64,000 nucleotides of DNA from assembly GCA_947247005.1 (NCBI GenBank), contig OX365948.1:4402001-4466000 (forward strand), written 5' to 3'. The notes under the pieces were generated by a model, which made no database searches, was not told where the DNA came from, and saw nothing but the letters and a program-made list of their open reading frames with translations. A program made the position numbers and the translations under genes. This DNA is from Spisula solida (taxonomy: Eukaryota > Mollusca > Bivalvia > Venerida > Mactridae). Within the stretch, counting starts at the first letter, position 1, and every line of letters begins with the position of its first letter. Below, one piece after another: positions 45,925 to 57,150 of this stretch.

Positions 45925-48900
45925 TGTCTTTTAGTTGATTTTATACATTTGTAACTCACTCGTTTGCCTTACGTTTCGGTAAGGTAAACTTTCAGTGAAC
46001 ATGACGTTGAGGTATAGAGGCATGGATGCATACTTAGCGTCAAACGTTTTACAACAAAATTGAAAATCCTAAATTTTTAAATTGCTGGGTTGAAAGAACT
46101 TTTCTCTTCCACTTATCCATGAGGGTATCGTAACTGTTTATTTTTAAACTATTGTCGTCCTTTTTCGTCACGCTTGAATGATCACACGGTTGAAAAAGGG
46201 TTAATCGTCTATTCATGCACGTGAACTTCGGGTATTTAATTTTCATTTAACTTTCATTTTACACGTGTTCCAAACATGTCTGTGATAAAAAGTACACAAT
46301 AAGTTGTTTAATTAAGCAGGACATGTACGTTTAACAAGATTACTAAAATGGGTAATGGTGAACGTTATCGTGTACACACTCAAGGACTGGTTTCCTTTTA
46401 CACACGCTCTAACCTACCGCATTTAAACATGTTTGAAAGGATAGGATTTTAAATTTGCCAATTTTATTGATTAAACTTTAAACTTGATGATTTTGAATGT
46501 CTGTGAAACGCGTGGACATTCTTTTGTTATTGACTTTATTTATTCTTGTTTTAAACAAAATGACAGGTTATTGTTTAAATTGAACACGCGTAGAAACTAG
46601 TGTGAACATCTTAGATGTGACAGGACGTTCGTTTTAGGACTTCTTAGACGAATGTTTCCGCATATTAGGATGAATTGCGCCCTTAGCAAGTATTAAAAAT
46701 CCCACACTTTTGCTTAGGGTGAGTGCGCTTGTAGGATTCCGAGAAAAAACGAGACAATATGTTATTACAAACTAAACTGATTTACACGTAGGAAAGATCA
46801 ATTTGTACACATGTACACATGTTAATTTATTTTGCAATAACATAAATGCTTTGAGCGATATCGGGCTTTAAATTAGGTGAGGCGTTTTTAAAGTCTTGAG
46901 TGTATGAGATGCTAAAGCTCGGTGTTTCACTAAAGCATTAAACTATCATGGGTCTATCTTTAACATACTATGGTATCATATCAAGCAGACATATTGTGTA
47001 TATGACATACCAAATGATGACAGGTCAAGGGCCAATACAGCTGATATAGTCAGGCAATCTGCTAAAACTGTAGCACTATATTCAACGACATTGCTGTGGC
47101 TTAACCGTAGTCAACCATACATTTAAATCGATATAAAACTTCCAATTGTGTTTTTGTCAATCTCATTAAAATCGGACCCTAACATTTAGCTTGACTGTTA
47201 GGATCTGACTACACTCTGTAGCATGTCATGTTTAAATGACCTCTCTACCAAGCAGTGAGTCAGTCAGTTTGTAGCCACTACTTGCACCCTTCCTAGTAAT
47301 TAATTTTGCTAAGACCAAAATACATCTACATCTGCATCAAACATCCGACTGTTACAGGGTGGCGCTGTCAGAGCAAACAATTATTAACGAAATAAGTATG
47401 TTACAAGTGTTAAACGTGTAAAAGATAAAAAGACAGTATGTTACAGTTAAACTAGTACGTGCAATTACATTTTGATGGCTGGAATATGCAAAGGAGACAA
47501 CTCATCCAAAGAAACAATGATCTTACTAAATCTGAGCTAAATCCCTTTTTATGTTCAGTAGAAATTAAGTAATAGCTAAAAGTTACAGAAAATTGCAAGA
47601 GAATAATTGTCACCAGTGATAGTTAAATACTATGCACAAGAACATATCAATACAAACATAAAAGCTGGAGCAAATCTAGCCACCTGTACACTTCCAGATT
47701 TGTGAAAGTAAAATTTTGATTGGATGATTGAAAGGTCACTTGGACATGACCCCGTATGGAGTACCATCAGATCCTATATATCAGTGTAAAGTAGTGAAGC
47801 ATTATATGGATTTGGTTTAAATGAGATTGTGTTTTTGTAAAAACGACACCGTTTTTAATATAATCTTCATTTGGGTAAAATCATGTTACAATCACAAAAC
47901 GACAATTTTTACCATGCTTACCTCCCTTGCACTGTAAGATATTAATAATGGTTGAATATTCTTAAAAACGCTGTCAAGCTAAGGTAACGGAAAACATGTT
48001 GCTGAGTGGAAAATCCGCCTGTATTTGTAGGGTGCTTTTTAATGGTCAATTGGTAGATAGCATAACGCCACATTTCGTGCAAAAATATCAATAAAAAGAA
48101 AGGGTATATGGTACCAAAATAGGCATAAACATTTGCTAAGTGTAATGTGTATTTTTTAGTTATTCGGTTGTGTCCTATTCGGTGTTCATATGGATAAATA
48201 CATTTCTTAAATTTGATTATTGTTATGAATTTATATCGGTTATATATCAATGTACACACAGGTAGTTGTATGAGCATAAACTAGTTTGCGGTTCCAATAA
48301 AAAAGACAAAAAATGTAGATTTGCGGAACTTTTGATGCTTATTATTGTGATGTCTAGTCTAATAACACTTACCGCAATCATTGTAGTGATATATTTGTTG
48401 ATATTGGTATGCATACTGCAAACCGTTTCAATTGTATATATAAATGTGTGTATTAGTTTGAAATAGTATTTGCATGTAAATATATTATGTATATCTTCAA
48501 CACTGGAGGGATAAAAAAATACAATCACTTCTGTTATTGAACTTTTCGTTCTTGACACAGGGAATTTAGCATAAACATTACAGATCCTTAATCTTTGTGC
48601 ATGTTCAGAACTCTTAGAAGAGGGTTTACCATGACACTTTCCGTTGTACAACGGACTAACCATGCAGAAAATGTATACGACAAACGCACGACCGACGTAT
48701 GACTTTTCAACGGTCAAAACTTGCATCGTACATCCGTCCACGATTGTGGAAGGTATTTTATGAGCATGTCGGTATTTTAACTGTTTGTATGCTACGATAA
48801 AACCTGAACATCACCTGACAGTGAAGATAATGTAAAGGTCTATATTTAGTATCGAAATGTATTTATCCTACATGTAAAGGACACTTCGTCAGTTTCTTCA

Positions 48901-49530
48901 TGTGAAACAAATGTACGAACTATACAACCTCCATGATGGTGCTTCCATACGTGTCAATATTTAATATCTTATCTCAAATACCACGCCTCTTTGAATATTT
49001 CTTCCTGTAAGTGATCTATTAAGAGGTTTAATAAAATTTAGGGGAGAATGATTTATGCATTTTGAATAGTCCATTGATAGTATTTACACTGTACTAGTGG
49101 TTTATAAATTTCTATGCATAGTATCAATGTCGGCAACATGTGCTCCATGAGACCGTGTTGTCTAACGTACACATGTGTTGGAATGTGATGTTCAGGCCCA
49201 TGCGTACGCCAACTCTCTAAAAAAGTGAATGTGCCTACGGGTGCATTTATTTTTCTACTTACATTAAGGCAAAGATAATGGATAGACAATATTATTAAAC
49301 GGATATTTATTTAATTTTGTTCTGGAATGTATATTAGGTTTACTGTTCATTTTCATATTAATATATTATTTTCTCTGGGTAGGCTTTGCAACATTCTGCC
49401 CATATGCCAGTACATGAACTAGCATATATATGCATGTCACTGACTATTTCGAGGGATAAAGGCTGTTAGTTATCTAGTACGAGTATATACAATGTAGACA
49501 AACCACGTGGTATGTAATTCGTAATTTTTA
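45925..49530. other. Gene-free 3.6-kb stretch
   Basis: The longest ORF (48247-48741, minus, 164 codons) has a low-complexity AT-rich second half and no known domain, and an opposing hydrophobic ORF overlaps it. I did not call either. Apart from the second copy of the 32-bp repeat (48521-48552), nothing is recognisable. Confidence 0.35.
48521..48552 (+). repeat. 32-bp repeat, second copy
   Basis: One mismatch to 45221-45252, exactly 3300 bp away, in the same orientation. Confidence 0.85.
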
Positions 49531-49754
49531 GCTAAGAACGCAAGAAAAAAACAATGCAACAAAATATTTAGCGCAATAGGACACAGTTTTTGCACGAATC
49601 ATCCAAGCAGTTGAGTCGGTTTCGGGCGAAAACGGAGACATTTGTTAAAACATATTCAGGTTTGTGGAATGTACTCGTTTTCACATTGAGCTTCATAAGA
49701 TACTTACGGGTGTTTTTAACTTTTTGTTGACATATTTTTACTTGCGTTCTTAGC
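49531..49754. mobile_element. GCTAAGAACGCAAG MITE
   Basis: The left end GCTAAGAACGCAAGAAAAAA and the right end TTTTTACTTGCGTTCTTAGC are inverted repeats of about 20 bp. 224 bp, non-coding. A diverged relative lies inverted at 20892-21150. The target duplication is not clear. Confidence 0.7.
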
Positions 49755-50024
49755 AAATTGTTACGACATTTACCAGTGGTATATCCTCACTGTTACACCG
49801 TTTGAACGAGTATAACTATTGTATTTCGTGACATAGGATCGAACCCGCCCGTGCCAATTCCCATACCTCTGGAAAACTCTCTAAACACTGACAACCGTGG
49901 CATTATCCTGTCAGTATGGTTGACAGCAATGTTTCACGTAGTACGCAATGTGCTAAATGAAGTTACTTTATGGGATCGACTGTATAAATATATGCACTAT
50001 TACATGTCATTACCAGCTCAGATA

Positions 50025-50140
50025 TGTGTTGGTCAGTGTGCTGTGTTATTGCGGTTTGTTATGTTTTTTATGTTTTATGTGATCGGCTGTTTAAGTTGAA
50101 GACTGCTTTCCCTGACCGATGTTCTATTATCTTTTTTTGT
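50025..50140 (+). repeat. Family R repeat, copy 4 (short)
   Basis: GGTCAGTGTGCTGTGTTATT, then TTTTATGTGATCGGCTGTTT, AAGTTGAAGACTGCTTTCCC and TGACCGATG follow the 3' half of family R with more divergence than the other copies. Confidence 0.55.
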
Positions 50141-50459
50141 GTTTCCTAATTTTGCTTTCGAGAGGTTATACTGTATTAATCGTTATACTGTAATGAGTAA
50201 ACAGAATGGTTGGGTGCCTGATAAATGCGAACTGGAATAATTGCACGTTCCAGGTGAGTCTGATTACATGCTTCATAAAAAGTCTTATACGTCAGAGTAT
50301 GATATGGACATATTAAGAATGGGTGGCGCAGATGAACTAAGAATAAAAGCGACCCAGCGATAGTTCGACCATAATTAAACCACTGAAGGTTTTCACGGGT
50401 TCTACTTGAACTATGGTTAGCGCCAATACCCAGCCACAGTTGTACATGTATGGATAAAT

Positions 50460-50625
50460 GCATGACGTGATCGCACAGATAGATTCCACGTAGTTGCATT
50501 AACTTTCCGATAATTGATACTCCACGGGGTCGCATGGACTGCACGTGGTATTGTGGAATGTTTAAGCGTCACTGAACAGGATTTGTAATTGTGCCAACTG
50601 TCCAAGGATTTAGATATAACCAACT
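50460..50625 (+). repeat. Degenerate 'GTCGCACGGACT' tandem repeat
   Basis: GACGTGATCGCACAGATAGA, then GTTGCATTAACTTTCCGATA, then CACGGGGTCGCATGGACTGC and TGTGCCAACTGTCCAAGGAT. The same blocks recur at 56505-56725 (GACGTAGTCGCACGCACTC, CACGTGGTCGCACGGACTTC, TGTGCCAGCTGTCCAGGAAA). Units of about 55-65 bp, strongly drifted. Confidence 0.5.
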
Positions 50626-50789
50626 ATTATATTCGGCTCTTTGAAGCAATTAACGCCAAAGTATTCATATATTGCCTACCAAGTCCAGTGTCTATTCATA
50701 TTAAAAGAAGATACCCAATTAAAACATTTGGTATGCTTGTGTTAATGAATAATAAGATAATATAACTACTATGCTCCTGTCGTGGCTTT

Positions 50790-50885
50790 GTGGTAAGACA
50801 ATTAAAGCGGGGAGCGGTGACCTAGAGGTAGGGCGCGCTTAAGGGATCGAAAGGTCTCGAGTTCGACTCCGTCTGCGCCATTGCT
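50790..50885 (+). mobile_element. tRNA-derived SINE head
   Basis: GCGGTGACCTAGAGGTAGGG (A box) and GGTCTCGAGTTCGACTCCGT (B box, perfect GTTCGACTCC) are spaced as in a tRNA and end TCTGCGCCA. The cloverleaf is incomplete (no matching 5' acceptor), so I read it as a SINE head or tRNA pseudogene. It lies just upstream of the LTR element. Confidence 0.6.
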
Positions 50886-50947
50886 TAATTTCTCTCAGCA
50901 AGAATAACCTACATGCTCCAATCGACCAAAGTATGGTTTGATAGCTG

Positions 50948-51745
50948 TGTTATGCACGGTTTTCCGGCATTCACTGTTGTTGGAATAAAGTAGAACTAAC
51001 GACTGTTCGGATTTCCAAACTTTGTATTTCGCGCGTGAGAATTCTCACAAGTCCACAATCAACAATAATATAAGAACAAGATATAGTCAGTGTTGGTAAA
51101 ATCCAAACAAATATAATTTTAACTGCGTAATTGAATTCTAATGGAATACCATTGATACGTTCAGCTTGGAGAACCAAGATCGAATACCTCCAAAATCTCT
51201 ACAGAACGTCGACTACAGTGTGTGTGTCTTCTGTTTTTGCCAATCAAATCATTTCATACAGTTTATGCAAGTTATCATCAACCAATCATAAATGTGGGCG
51301 TAAACTTTCGGACATCTGCTTTACCTAAACAGACCGCGTTCCTATGTGACGTAAGATCTGTACTTAATCGATTAGTTAAATCGGAATATACAATAATCGT
51401 GTCATCAGTCATATCTATATTACATATAAGTATCTAATAAAATTGCCAGATACAACTTAGTACCCTGATAATCTAATCGTTAAGCCTGCAGAAGTGAAAT
51501 TTGCATAATTGTAAAGTCTGTAAAAGGTGATAAAAATATTTCAAGTAGAATTATCAGATGTTGTCAGCGTGATACTTTATCTGTTTTTATCCTTCTTTGT
51601 TTCATACATTACTGTTCATTTCCTATTTTCGTTCTCTTTCTAATTTGTACAAAATATCAATTTAAAGAATACAAAACACTAAATATATTTACAAAATGTC
51701 CTCAAAAACTTACACACAAAAATGGCCTGAAAATGCCGCATTACA
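50948..51745 (-). repeat. 3' LTR
   Basis: 798 bp. It differs from the 5' LTR at one base seen by eye (C near 51025 against T). The small ORFs inside are duplicated with the LTR and are not genes. Confidence 0.92.
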
Positions 51746-51760
51746 CTTACTCCCCCTCCT
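51746..51760 (-). other. Polypurine tract
   Basis: The minus strand reads AGGAGGGGGAGTAAG directly against the 3' LTR, where plus-strand DNA synthesis is primed in LTR retrotransposons. Confidence 0.8.
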
Positions 51761-52448
51761 AATTAACTTCATTCCTATGAAGTTGCATAAATACGCTTAA
51801 ATACTTAAGTAATATTCTCTAATGGAATTTATTACCTTATATGTCTATTTTCTGCAAGTATTTTATGTCAATTCTACTGTTCTATAATAAAAATATCCTC
51901 AATAAGCTGAAAACTATGTTTCAATCTGCCATATATGCAGCAAACAACAAATTAAATGTTTTATACATCAACATCTGTATAACAATAATCTCTTTAAAGC
52001 AACAACTGCAAAATGTATACATACAAAAGTAAGATTTCAATATCATATATACAACATACAACTTTTTACAAACAGAGTTCAGTATTCATCCTATTTACTT
52101 GTCTCCAATGGACACTTGTGTAAAACAACCAGTATTCATATTTTTAAATATGAAGAATTGTACATATGAGTTCATAAGTCAAATGTATGGTAGATCTCTA
52201 TACTGTCCTTTCTATAATTTGTTTAATATAAATATCACAATATAACTTCGCAAAATAATGTCACATGTAAATCGTTCAGTATTCTGTTGCACAAAATGTT
52301 CATTTATCAATTTGTAGGTAACATTTCATCATTCATGTACATTCTAAAATTGACTAAATTATTGATGGGTACTTTAAATTATTTGAAATTAATATTTACC
52401 ATTCAATACACACAATTTACATAATTATCCAAAATGTTTCTGATAAAA

Positions 52449-53393
52449 TCAGTGTCTGTTTACACAGTCAATGAAAGAGCCTGCCTCGAAAGATGTCACA
52501 TTATCATCACAGACGGCTGCAAAATGATTAGTTTTTCCACATATCTCACATTTGTTGTTTTTCGCAAAACAGTTTTGGAAACGGTGATAAACATCACTGC
52601 CGCATTTTCTGCAATTAAATTCCCGGCATGGTCTCGGCGGCCTGTCATTGTTGCCCTTGTACATCTGGCTTACAGTGTTAATCAGTTCTATTTTTGCGGA
52701 TTGGTATTGCTTTCGTAGTTGAAGTGAAAAATTAGATAATTTTTCACAAAATTTATTGTATTCATCGATGAATTCATCATCACGTTTTGACTTTGCGGTC
52801 ATCTCCATTATTTGCTTATTTAATTGAGCAAATTCTATCTTATTTTGTCGCATGTTGGACACCAAAACGTTGTTTTCTTCGACCAAACGTGCATTCTTAC
52901 ATTCCAAATCACCAATCCGGTCTGAGTATGATTCTAACTGTGATTTGAGTTTTGAACTATCATAGTCAATTCTGTTCTTGTCTTGTTCTATTGCTTGGCG
53001 ACGACGTTGTTCATTATGTACTTGTTGTTTTAGCTCACCGACCTTCAATTCAAGTTTGACATTTTGCGTTTGTGCATTTGTGTGTAAATTAGCTATATAG
53101 TGCATACGTTCTTTGTAGTTGTCTTTCATTGCTTGGTGTTTGTCAAGACACGTGGGTAGTTCATCATTGTCGATGTTGTGGAATGGAAGCGACTCTGCGG
53201 TCTTTCGTCTGATGAAGTTTGTCATGCGCTCTAGGTCCCGTTGTTTTGTTCTCACCGATTTTTCTGTTCTCACGGTGCACATACGAGCAAAATGCCCAAT
53301 TCTGTTACAACGATTGCATTTTGCATTCCATGCGTGACACTGTCCAAAATGATTATGTCCACACCTCTTACACTGTAAATTTTGTCCAACCAT
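52449..53393 (-). CDS. Gag-like protein: zinc knuckles at both ends of a coiled coil
   Basis: 314 aa, the sole ORF of the LTR element, starting about 95 nt after the primer-binding site. The N-terminus has two knuckles, C8-x2-C11-x3-H15-x3-C19 and C26-x2-C29-x4-H34-x4-C39 (the latter canonical, ending GHFARMC). A basic linker follows. Residues ~85-230 are rich in Q, K, E, N and L heptads with few Pro/Gly, a predicted coiled coil. The C-terminus has C261-x2-C264-x5-H270-x4-C275 and C282-x2-C285-x4-H290-x4-C295. CCHC knuckles bind nucleic acid in retroelement Gag proteins. I see no matrix or capsid domain. A role in RNA packaging is inferred; the mirror arrangement is unlike the usual single C-terminal knuckle block. 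It could instead be a captured host gene. Confidence 0.85.
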   Translation of the reverse strand: MVGQNLQCKRCGHNHFGQCHAWNAKCNRCNRIGHFARMCTVRTEKSVRTKQRDLERMTNFIRRKTAESLPFHNIDNDELPTCLDKHQAMKDNYKERMHYIANLHTNAQTQNVKLELKVGELKQQVHNEQRRRQAIEQDKNRIDYDSSKLKSQLESYSDRIGDLECKNARLVEENNVLVSNMRQNKIEFAQLNKQIMEMTAKSKRDDEFIDEYNKFCEKLSNFSLQLRKQYQSAKIELINTVSQMYKGNNDRPPRPCREFNCRKCGSDVYHRFQNCFAKNNKCEICGKTNHFAAVCDDNVTSFEAGSFIDCVNRH

Positions 53394-53488
53394 ATTTCTG
53401 TTGAATATAAACGCTTCTTCTGTATGGGAAATTATTCTCTAGTGAATAACACTCGCTAAGCTGTGAAAGTCCAGAATGAATATATCGG

Positions 53489-53506
53489 TACCCGGATTCT
53501 CCACCA
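53489..53506 (-). other. Primer-binding site
   Basis: The minus strand reads TGGTGGAGAATCCGGGTA, 2 nt after the 5' LTR end. It is complementary to a tRNA 3' end of the form CCCGGATTCTCCACCA. The tRNA species is not identified from memory. Confidence 0.75.
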
Positions 53507-53508
53507 TA

Positions 53509-54306
53509 TGTTATGCACGGTTTTCCGGCATTCACTGTTGTTGGAATAAAGTAGAACTAACGACTGTTCGGATTTCCAAACTTTGTATTTTGCGCGTGAG
53601 AATTCTCACAAGTCCACAATCAACAATAATATAAGAACAAGATATAGTCAGTGTTGGTAAAATCCAAACAAATATAATTTTAACTGCGTAATTGAATTCT
53701 AATGGAATACCATTGATACGTTCAGCTTGGAGAACCAAGATCGAATACCTCCAAAATCTCTACAGAACGTCGACTACAGTGTGTGTGTCTTCTGTTTTTG
53801 CCAATCAAATCATTTCATACAGTTTATGCAAGTTATCATCAACCAATCATAAATGTGGGCGTAAACTTTCGGACATCTGCTTTACCTAAACAGACCGCGT
53901 TCCTATGTGACGTAAGATCTGTACTTAATCGATTAGTTAAATCGGAATATACAATAATCGTGTCATCAGTCATATCTATATTACATATAAGTATCTAATA
54001 AAATTGCCAGATACAACTTAGTACCCTGATAATCTAATCGTTAAGCCTGCAGAAGTGAAATTTGCATAATTGTAAAGTCTGTAAAAGGTGATAAAAATAT
54101 TTCAAGTAGAATTATCAGATGTTGTCAGCGTGATACTTTATCTGTTTTTATCCTTCTTTGTTTCATACATTACTGTTCATTTCCTATTTTCGTTCTCTTT
54201 CTAATTTGTACAAAATATCAATTTAAAGAATACAAAACACTAAATATATTTACAAAATGTCCTCAAAAACTTACACACAAAAATGGCCTGAAAATGCCGC
54301 ATTACA
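53509..54306 (-). repeat. 5' LTR
   Basis: 798 bp, TG...CA ends (plus strand TGTTATG...ATTACA), followed by GCTG. It contains the promoter by family rule. No clear TATA or polyadenylation signal was pinned down. Confidence 0.92.
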
Positions 54307-54879
54307 GCTGTAAGGGGGTGTCTGTACATGTTCGATATTCCTGGGCGACGCAGATCGATGTTAGCTGCACACCCACCAGGAGAAAAATTTATCCTTTAGG
54401 GAAACTCGAACGCATGTTTTCTTAGATAGCTCAGTGATCAGGGGAAATGAAAATGTCAAAGGGAGGCTGAACGGCTGAAAGCAGCCCTTAAAATTGGTAC
54501 CTTAACTGTTCTCTGATGAGGGTAACGTTCAGATTATCGCACATCACATGGTGTGCTCTAAGCCAATAAAAACGTCTGAGCTGCTCATAAATAATAATGA
54601 GGATGACATTAGAATAGTCTGGTTCCCGTCCCCAAATTCTACATTTCATTAAGAAGAAAACCTACATTGTTGTCCAATTGTCATAGAAGGGCACACCATG
54701 TTGCGATCCGGAATTTTAAAAACGCGGATCACAGGGTTACACTTCCAGTATCACAGCCAATTGAAGTCTATAAGTACGATATTGCAACTAGTGTAGTCCA
54801 GAAATACATTTCCGTCACCTTCAACGCAGCGCTGAAAATACAGAACCCAACATGTTTTTGACGTCAGAACATTTATAGA
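54307..54879. other. Gene-free stretch
   Basis: Host flank of the LTR element. No ORF or repeat recognised. Confidence 0.45.
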
Positions 54880-55140
54880 ATGACTAAAAATGTGTCCATG
54901 AGACAGTTTTACTGTTGTAACTAGGTCATTCAGCGTAGGCATTCCGTATTTTGGTTGCTGAATCTTTTCTTCTGGGTCATTCAGCTAGTTATAATTTATT
55001 CTACTTTTCGACAGCTTAGACTTTGGCGGATCTGCGCTTGTTTAGTTGGGCATTGTGCTTTGTGTGTTTTTAATGTTTTCTGTGCTCGGCTGGTTAAGTT
55101 GAGTGCTGCCTTCCCTGTCTGACTTAATATAATTTTTTAT
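54880..55140 (+). repeat. Family R repeat, copy 5
   Basis: TTGTAACTAGGTCATTCAGC occurs twice in variant form, then TTTTCGACAGCTTAGACTTT, TAGTTGGGCATTGTGC and GTGCTCGGCTGGTTAAGTTG, ending TGTCTGACTTAATATAAT. It is nearly identical to copy 1 over its 3' 120 bp. Confidence 0.75.
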
Positions 55141-55239
55141 GAGTGCCCACGTTATAAATAGCACATATCATTTTAAATGGGGAGGGAAAATGGCATACCG
55201 GGTTGAGGTAACATCATTATTCTATTTCTCTAGCCTTGT

Positions 55240-56450
55240 GGACTATTGTTATGATAAAAATATCCAATGTCCACCATTCAGGTAAGAACAGACACGGCGA
55301 AAAGTCCATCATTTCCTGTCGTCTATACAGGGTGTCCCAAAAAACAAGGATGCTATAACTCATTGTTCACTGTATGCTAAAATCCGTTATTGAAAACATA
55401 GGAGAAAAATGGGAGATATTGGACTAAATAATCACAACTATGATGCTGGTATATTAACTGTGTTTATCCCTTAAATGTTTTGTCATATTGACAAAGTGTT
55501 ATTGATAAAAGAGACAAAGTGCGAGTTTAACCTAGGTCCCCGTTTTTTCGGGACACCCTGTACATTGAGGTTGTTAATCTGTGAAGGCTTGAAGAAAGTC
55601 AACCTAAGTTCAACACACACGATATTTCACTATGGTGTATATAGTAAAAAGTACGAAGAGACATAATTCTGTTAAAAATTGATTCAACAAAATGTCCATC
55701 CTTTACGGTCATCTATACAAGTTGGGGCTGTTGACCTGTGAACGTTTAAAGACATTCCATCCAATAGTTTGTGACGGGTCAGTTCAACACACAAGATTTG
55801 TCAATATGGGATATAAAAAATGTATCAGTAAAGTGACAAAGGGCCATAACTCTGACTTAACAAAAAATCCGTCCATTACGGGCATCTATACATTGAGATC
55901 TGTGATGGTTTCAAGAATTTCAACAGACAAGAGTTTTGACTATGGGCTATACAGCAAAATTAACAATGGGCCATAATTGTGGTAGACATTGACACAGGAC
56001 AAATTGTATTATTTACCGTGATCTATACATTGGGGTTGTTCATGATCTGTGAAAGTTGAAGAAATTCTACTCAACAGTTTGTGAGGAATTCAACGCACAC
56101 GATTTTTCACTATGGGGTATTTATACTAGTGGTAAAAGTAATGAAGATCCATAACTCTGGAAAAAATTGGGGCAGAAAAAAATCCATCCTTTACGGTCAT
56201 CTATACATTGGGGTTGTTCATCTGTGAAAGTTCGACCCAAAAAGTTTGTGAGGTCAGTTCAACACACTGGCAAGATTATTCCATATGGGATATAATATTA
56301 AAAGAAACAAAGGGCCATAAAAAATTGACGGAGCAACATTTTCATCCTTTACGGTCATCTATACAGCAGTAACTGTTTTTGAGGAGTTCAACACACAAGA
56401 TTTGCGTTACGGACAAGATTAATGCTATATGCCCCACTTATAAATAAGTG
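55240..56450 (+). repeat. ~160-bp molluscan-type tandem repeat, about six units
   Basis: Units carry TTTACGGTCATCTATACATT, GGGGTTGTTCATCTGTGAAA, CAGTTCAACACACAAGATTT, CTATGGGATATAA and AAAGGGCCATAACTCTG in that order. The CATCTATAC blocks fall at about 55320, 55710, 55885, 56012, 56200 and 56355. Two plus-strand ORFs (55475-55666, 55692-55976) are read-throughs. I recall similar arrays in bivalve genomes. Confidence 0.7.
55326..55562. mobile_element. TACAGGGTGTCCC MITE inserted into the tandem repeat
   Basis: TA-CAGGGTGTCCCAAAAAAC at the left and GTTTTTTCGGGACACCCTG-TA at the right form a ~19-bp inverted repeat with TA on both sides, the Tc1/mariner pattern. It splits a CTATACATTGAGG block of the surrounding repeat exactly at its TA. 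Confidence 0.85.
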
Positions 56451-56504
56451 TTGGGGCACAAAAAGTTAACTGTACGTAAGCAAAAGAGTTGTGATCAGTA
56501 TATT

Positions 56505-56725
56505 CTCTATGACGTAGTCGCACGCACTCTACGTGGTTCCACTAACTTTCAAAGAATAGATATTTCACGTTGCCGCACGGGTTTCATGAGTGCTGTCATC
56601 TCGGTTTGACTTCATTATGATCTGTTTGCATGAAACTGTGCCAGCTGTCCAGGAAATAATGTTTCACGTGGTCGCACGGACTTCTTGTAACTGTCCATGA
56701 ATTTATATATCACGCACGATTTACG
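56505..56725 (+). repeat. Degenerate 'GTCGCACGGACT' tandem repeat, second locus
   Basis: Three drifted units with GTAGTCGCACGCACTC, GTTGCCGCACGGGTTTC and GTGGTCGCACGGACTTC, alternating with ACTAACTTTCAAAGAATAG and TGTGCCAGCTGTCCAGGAAA. It matches 50460-50625. Confidence 0.55.
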
Positions 56726-56904
56726 GTGCGTGAGGGCATTAAAAATACGTCATATAGTAATAATAATTATGCATGCAAGGGTTGCACATATCTTGTATAT
56801 CATTAAATACACCAGAAAATTATAACGTGTTATTTTGGCATTAAATCGTCATTTCTCAGCAGAATGTCCCAATGTTGCGAGCATTCTGCATGGGGTGGCT
56901 CATT

Positions 56905-57150
56905 CAAACAGGCTTGTTGAAACTAGGTAATTCAGCTCGGGCTTTAACTTTTTCAGCTTTGTTATTACTGTTATATTTTCTACATACAGCTAAAGTTTTA
57001 AGTATCTCAGTCTTATTACTGTTGAAACTCGGCCATTCAGCTTTTTGACAGCTGGGACTTGGGCATTGTTTTCCTCGTTCGGTTATGAGTGGTGTTTTTA
57101 TGTTTTCTATGCTAGGCTGGTTAAGTCCTTCCCTGTCCGATTTTCTAATA
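56905..57150 (+). repeat. Family R repeat, copy 6
   Basis: GTTGAAACTAGGTAATTCAG, then GTTGAAACTCGGCCATTCAG, TTTTTGACAGCTGGGACTTG, TTTTCTATGCTAGGCTGGTT and CCTTCCCTGTCCGATTTTCT. It contains two spaced copies of the CATTCAGC unit that is expanded as a VNTR at 24690. Confidence 0.7.

Larger units (their letters stand above)
50948..54306 (-). mobile_element. Complete, young, gag-only LTR retrotransposon
   Basis: Two 798-bp direct repeats (50948-51745, 53509-54306) begin TGTTATGCACGG and end CCGCATTACA. GCTG stands immediately outside both ends as a 4-bp target duplication. Read on the minus strand the order is 5' LTR, a 2-nt spacer, a tRNA-type primer-binding site starting TGGTGGAGAATCC, a 314-aa zinc-knuckle ORF, a 0.7-kb non-coding part, a polypurine tract and the 3' LTR. 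The internal region is only 1763 bp and has no protease, RT, RNase H or integrase. The two LTRs differ at a single base by my reading. It is non-autonomous and must borrow enzymes from another element. TSD length would fit a Gypsy- or BEL-type partner. Confidence 0.92.

Noticed and set aside
48247..48741. 164-codon minus-strand ORF
   Set aside because: The second half is AT-rich low complexity, an opposing hydrophobic ORF overlaps it, and no domain is recognisable. A single coding exon cannot be excluded but is not supported.
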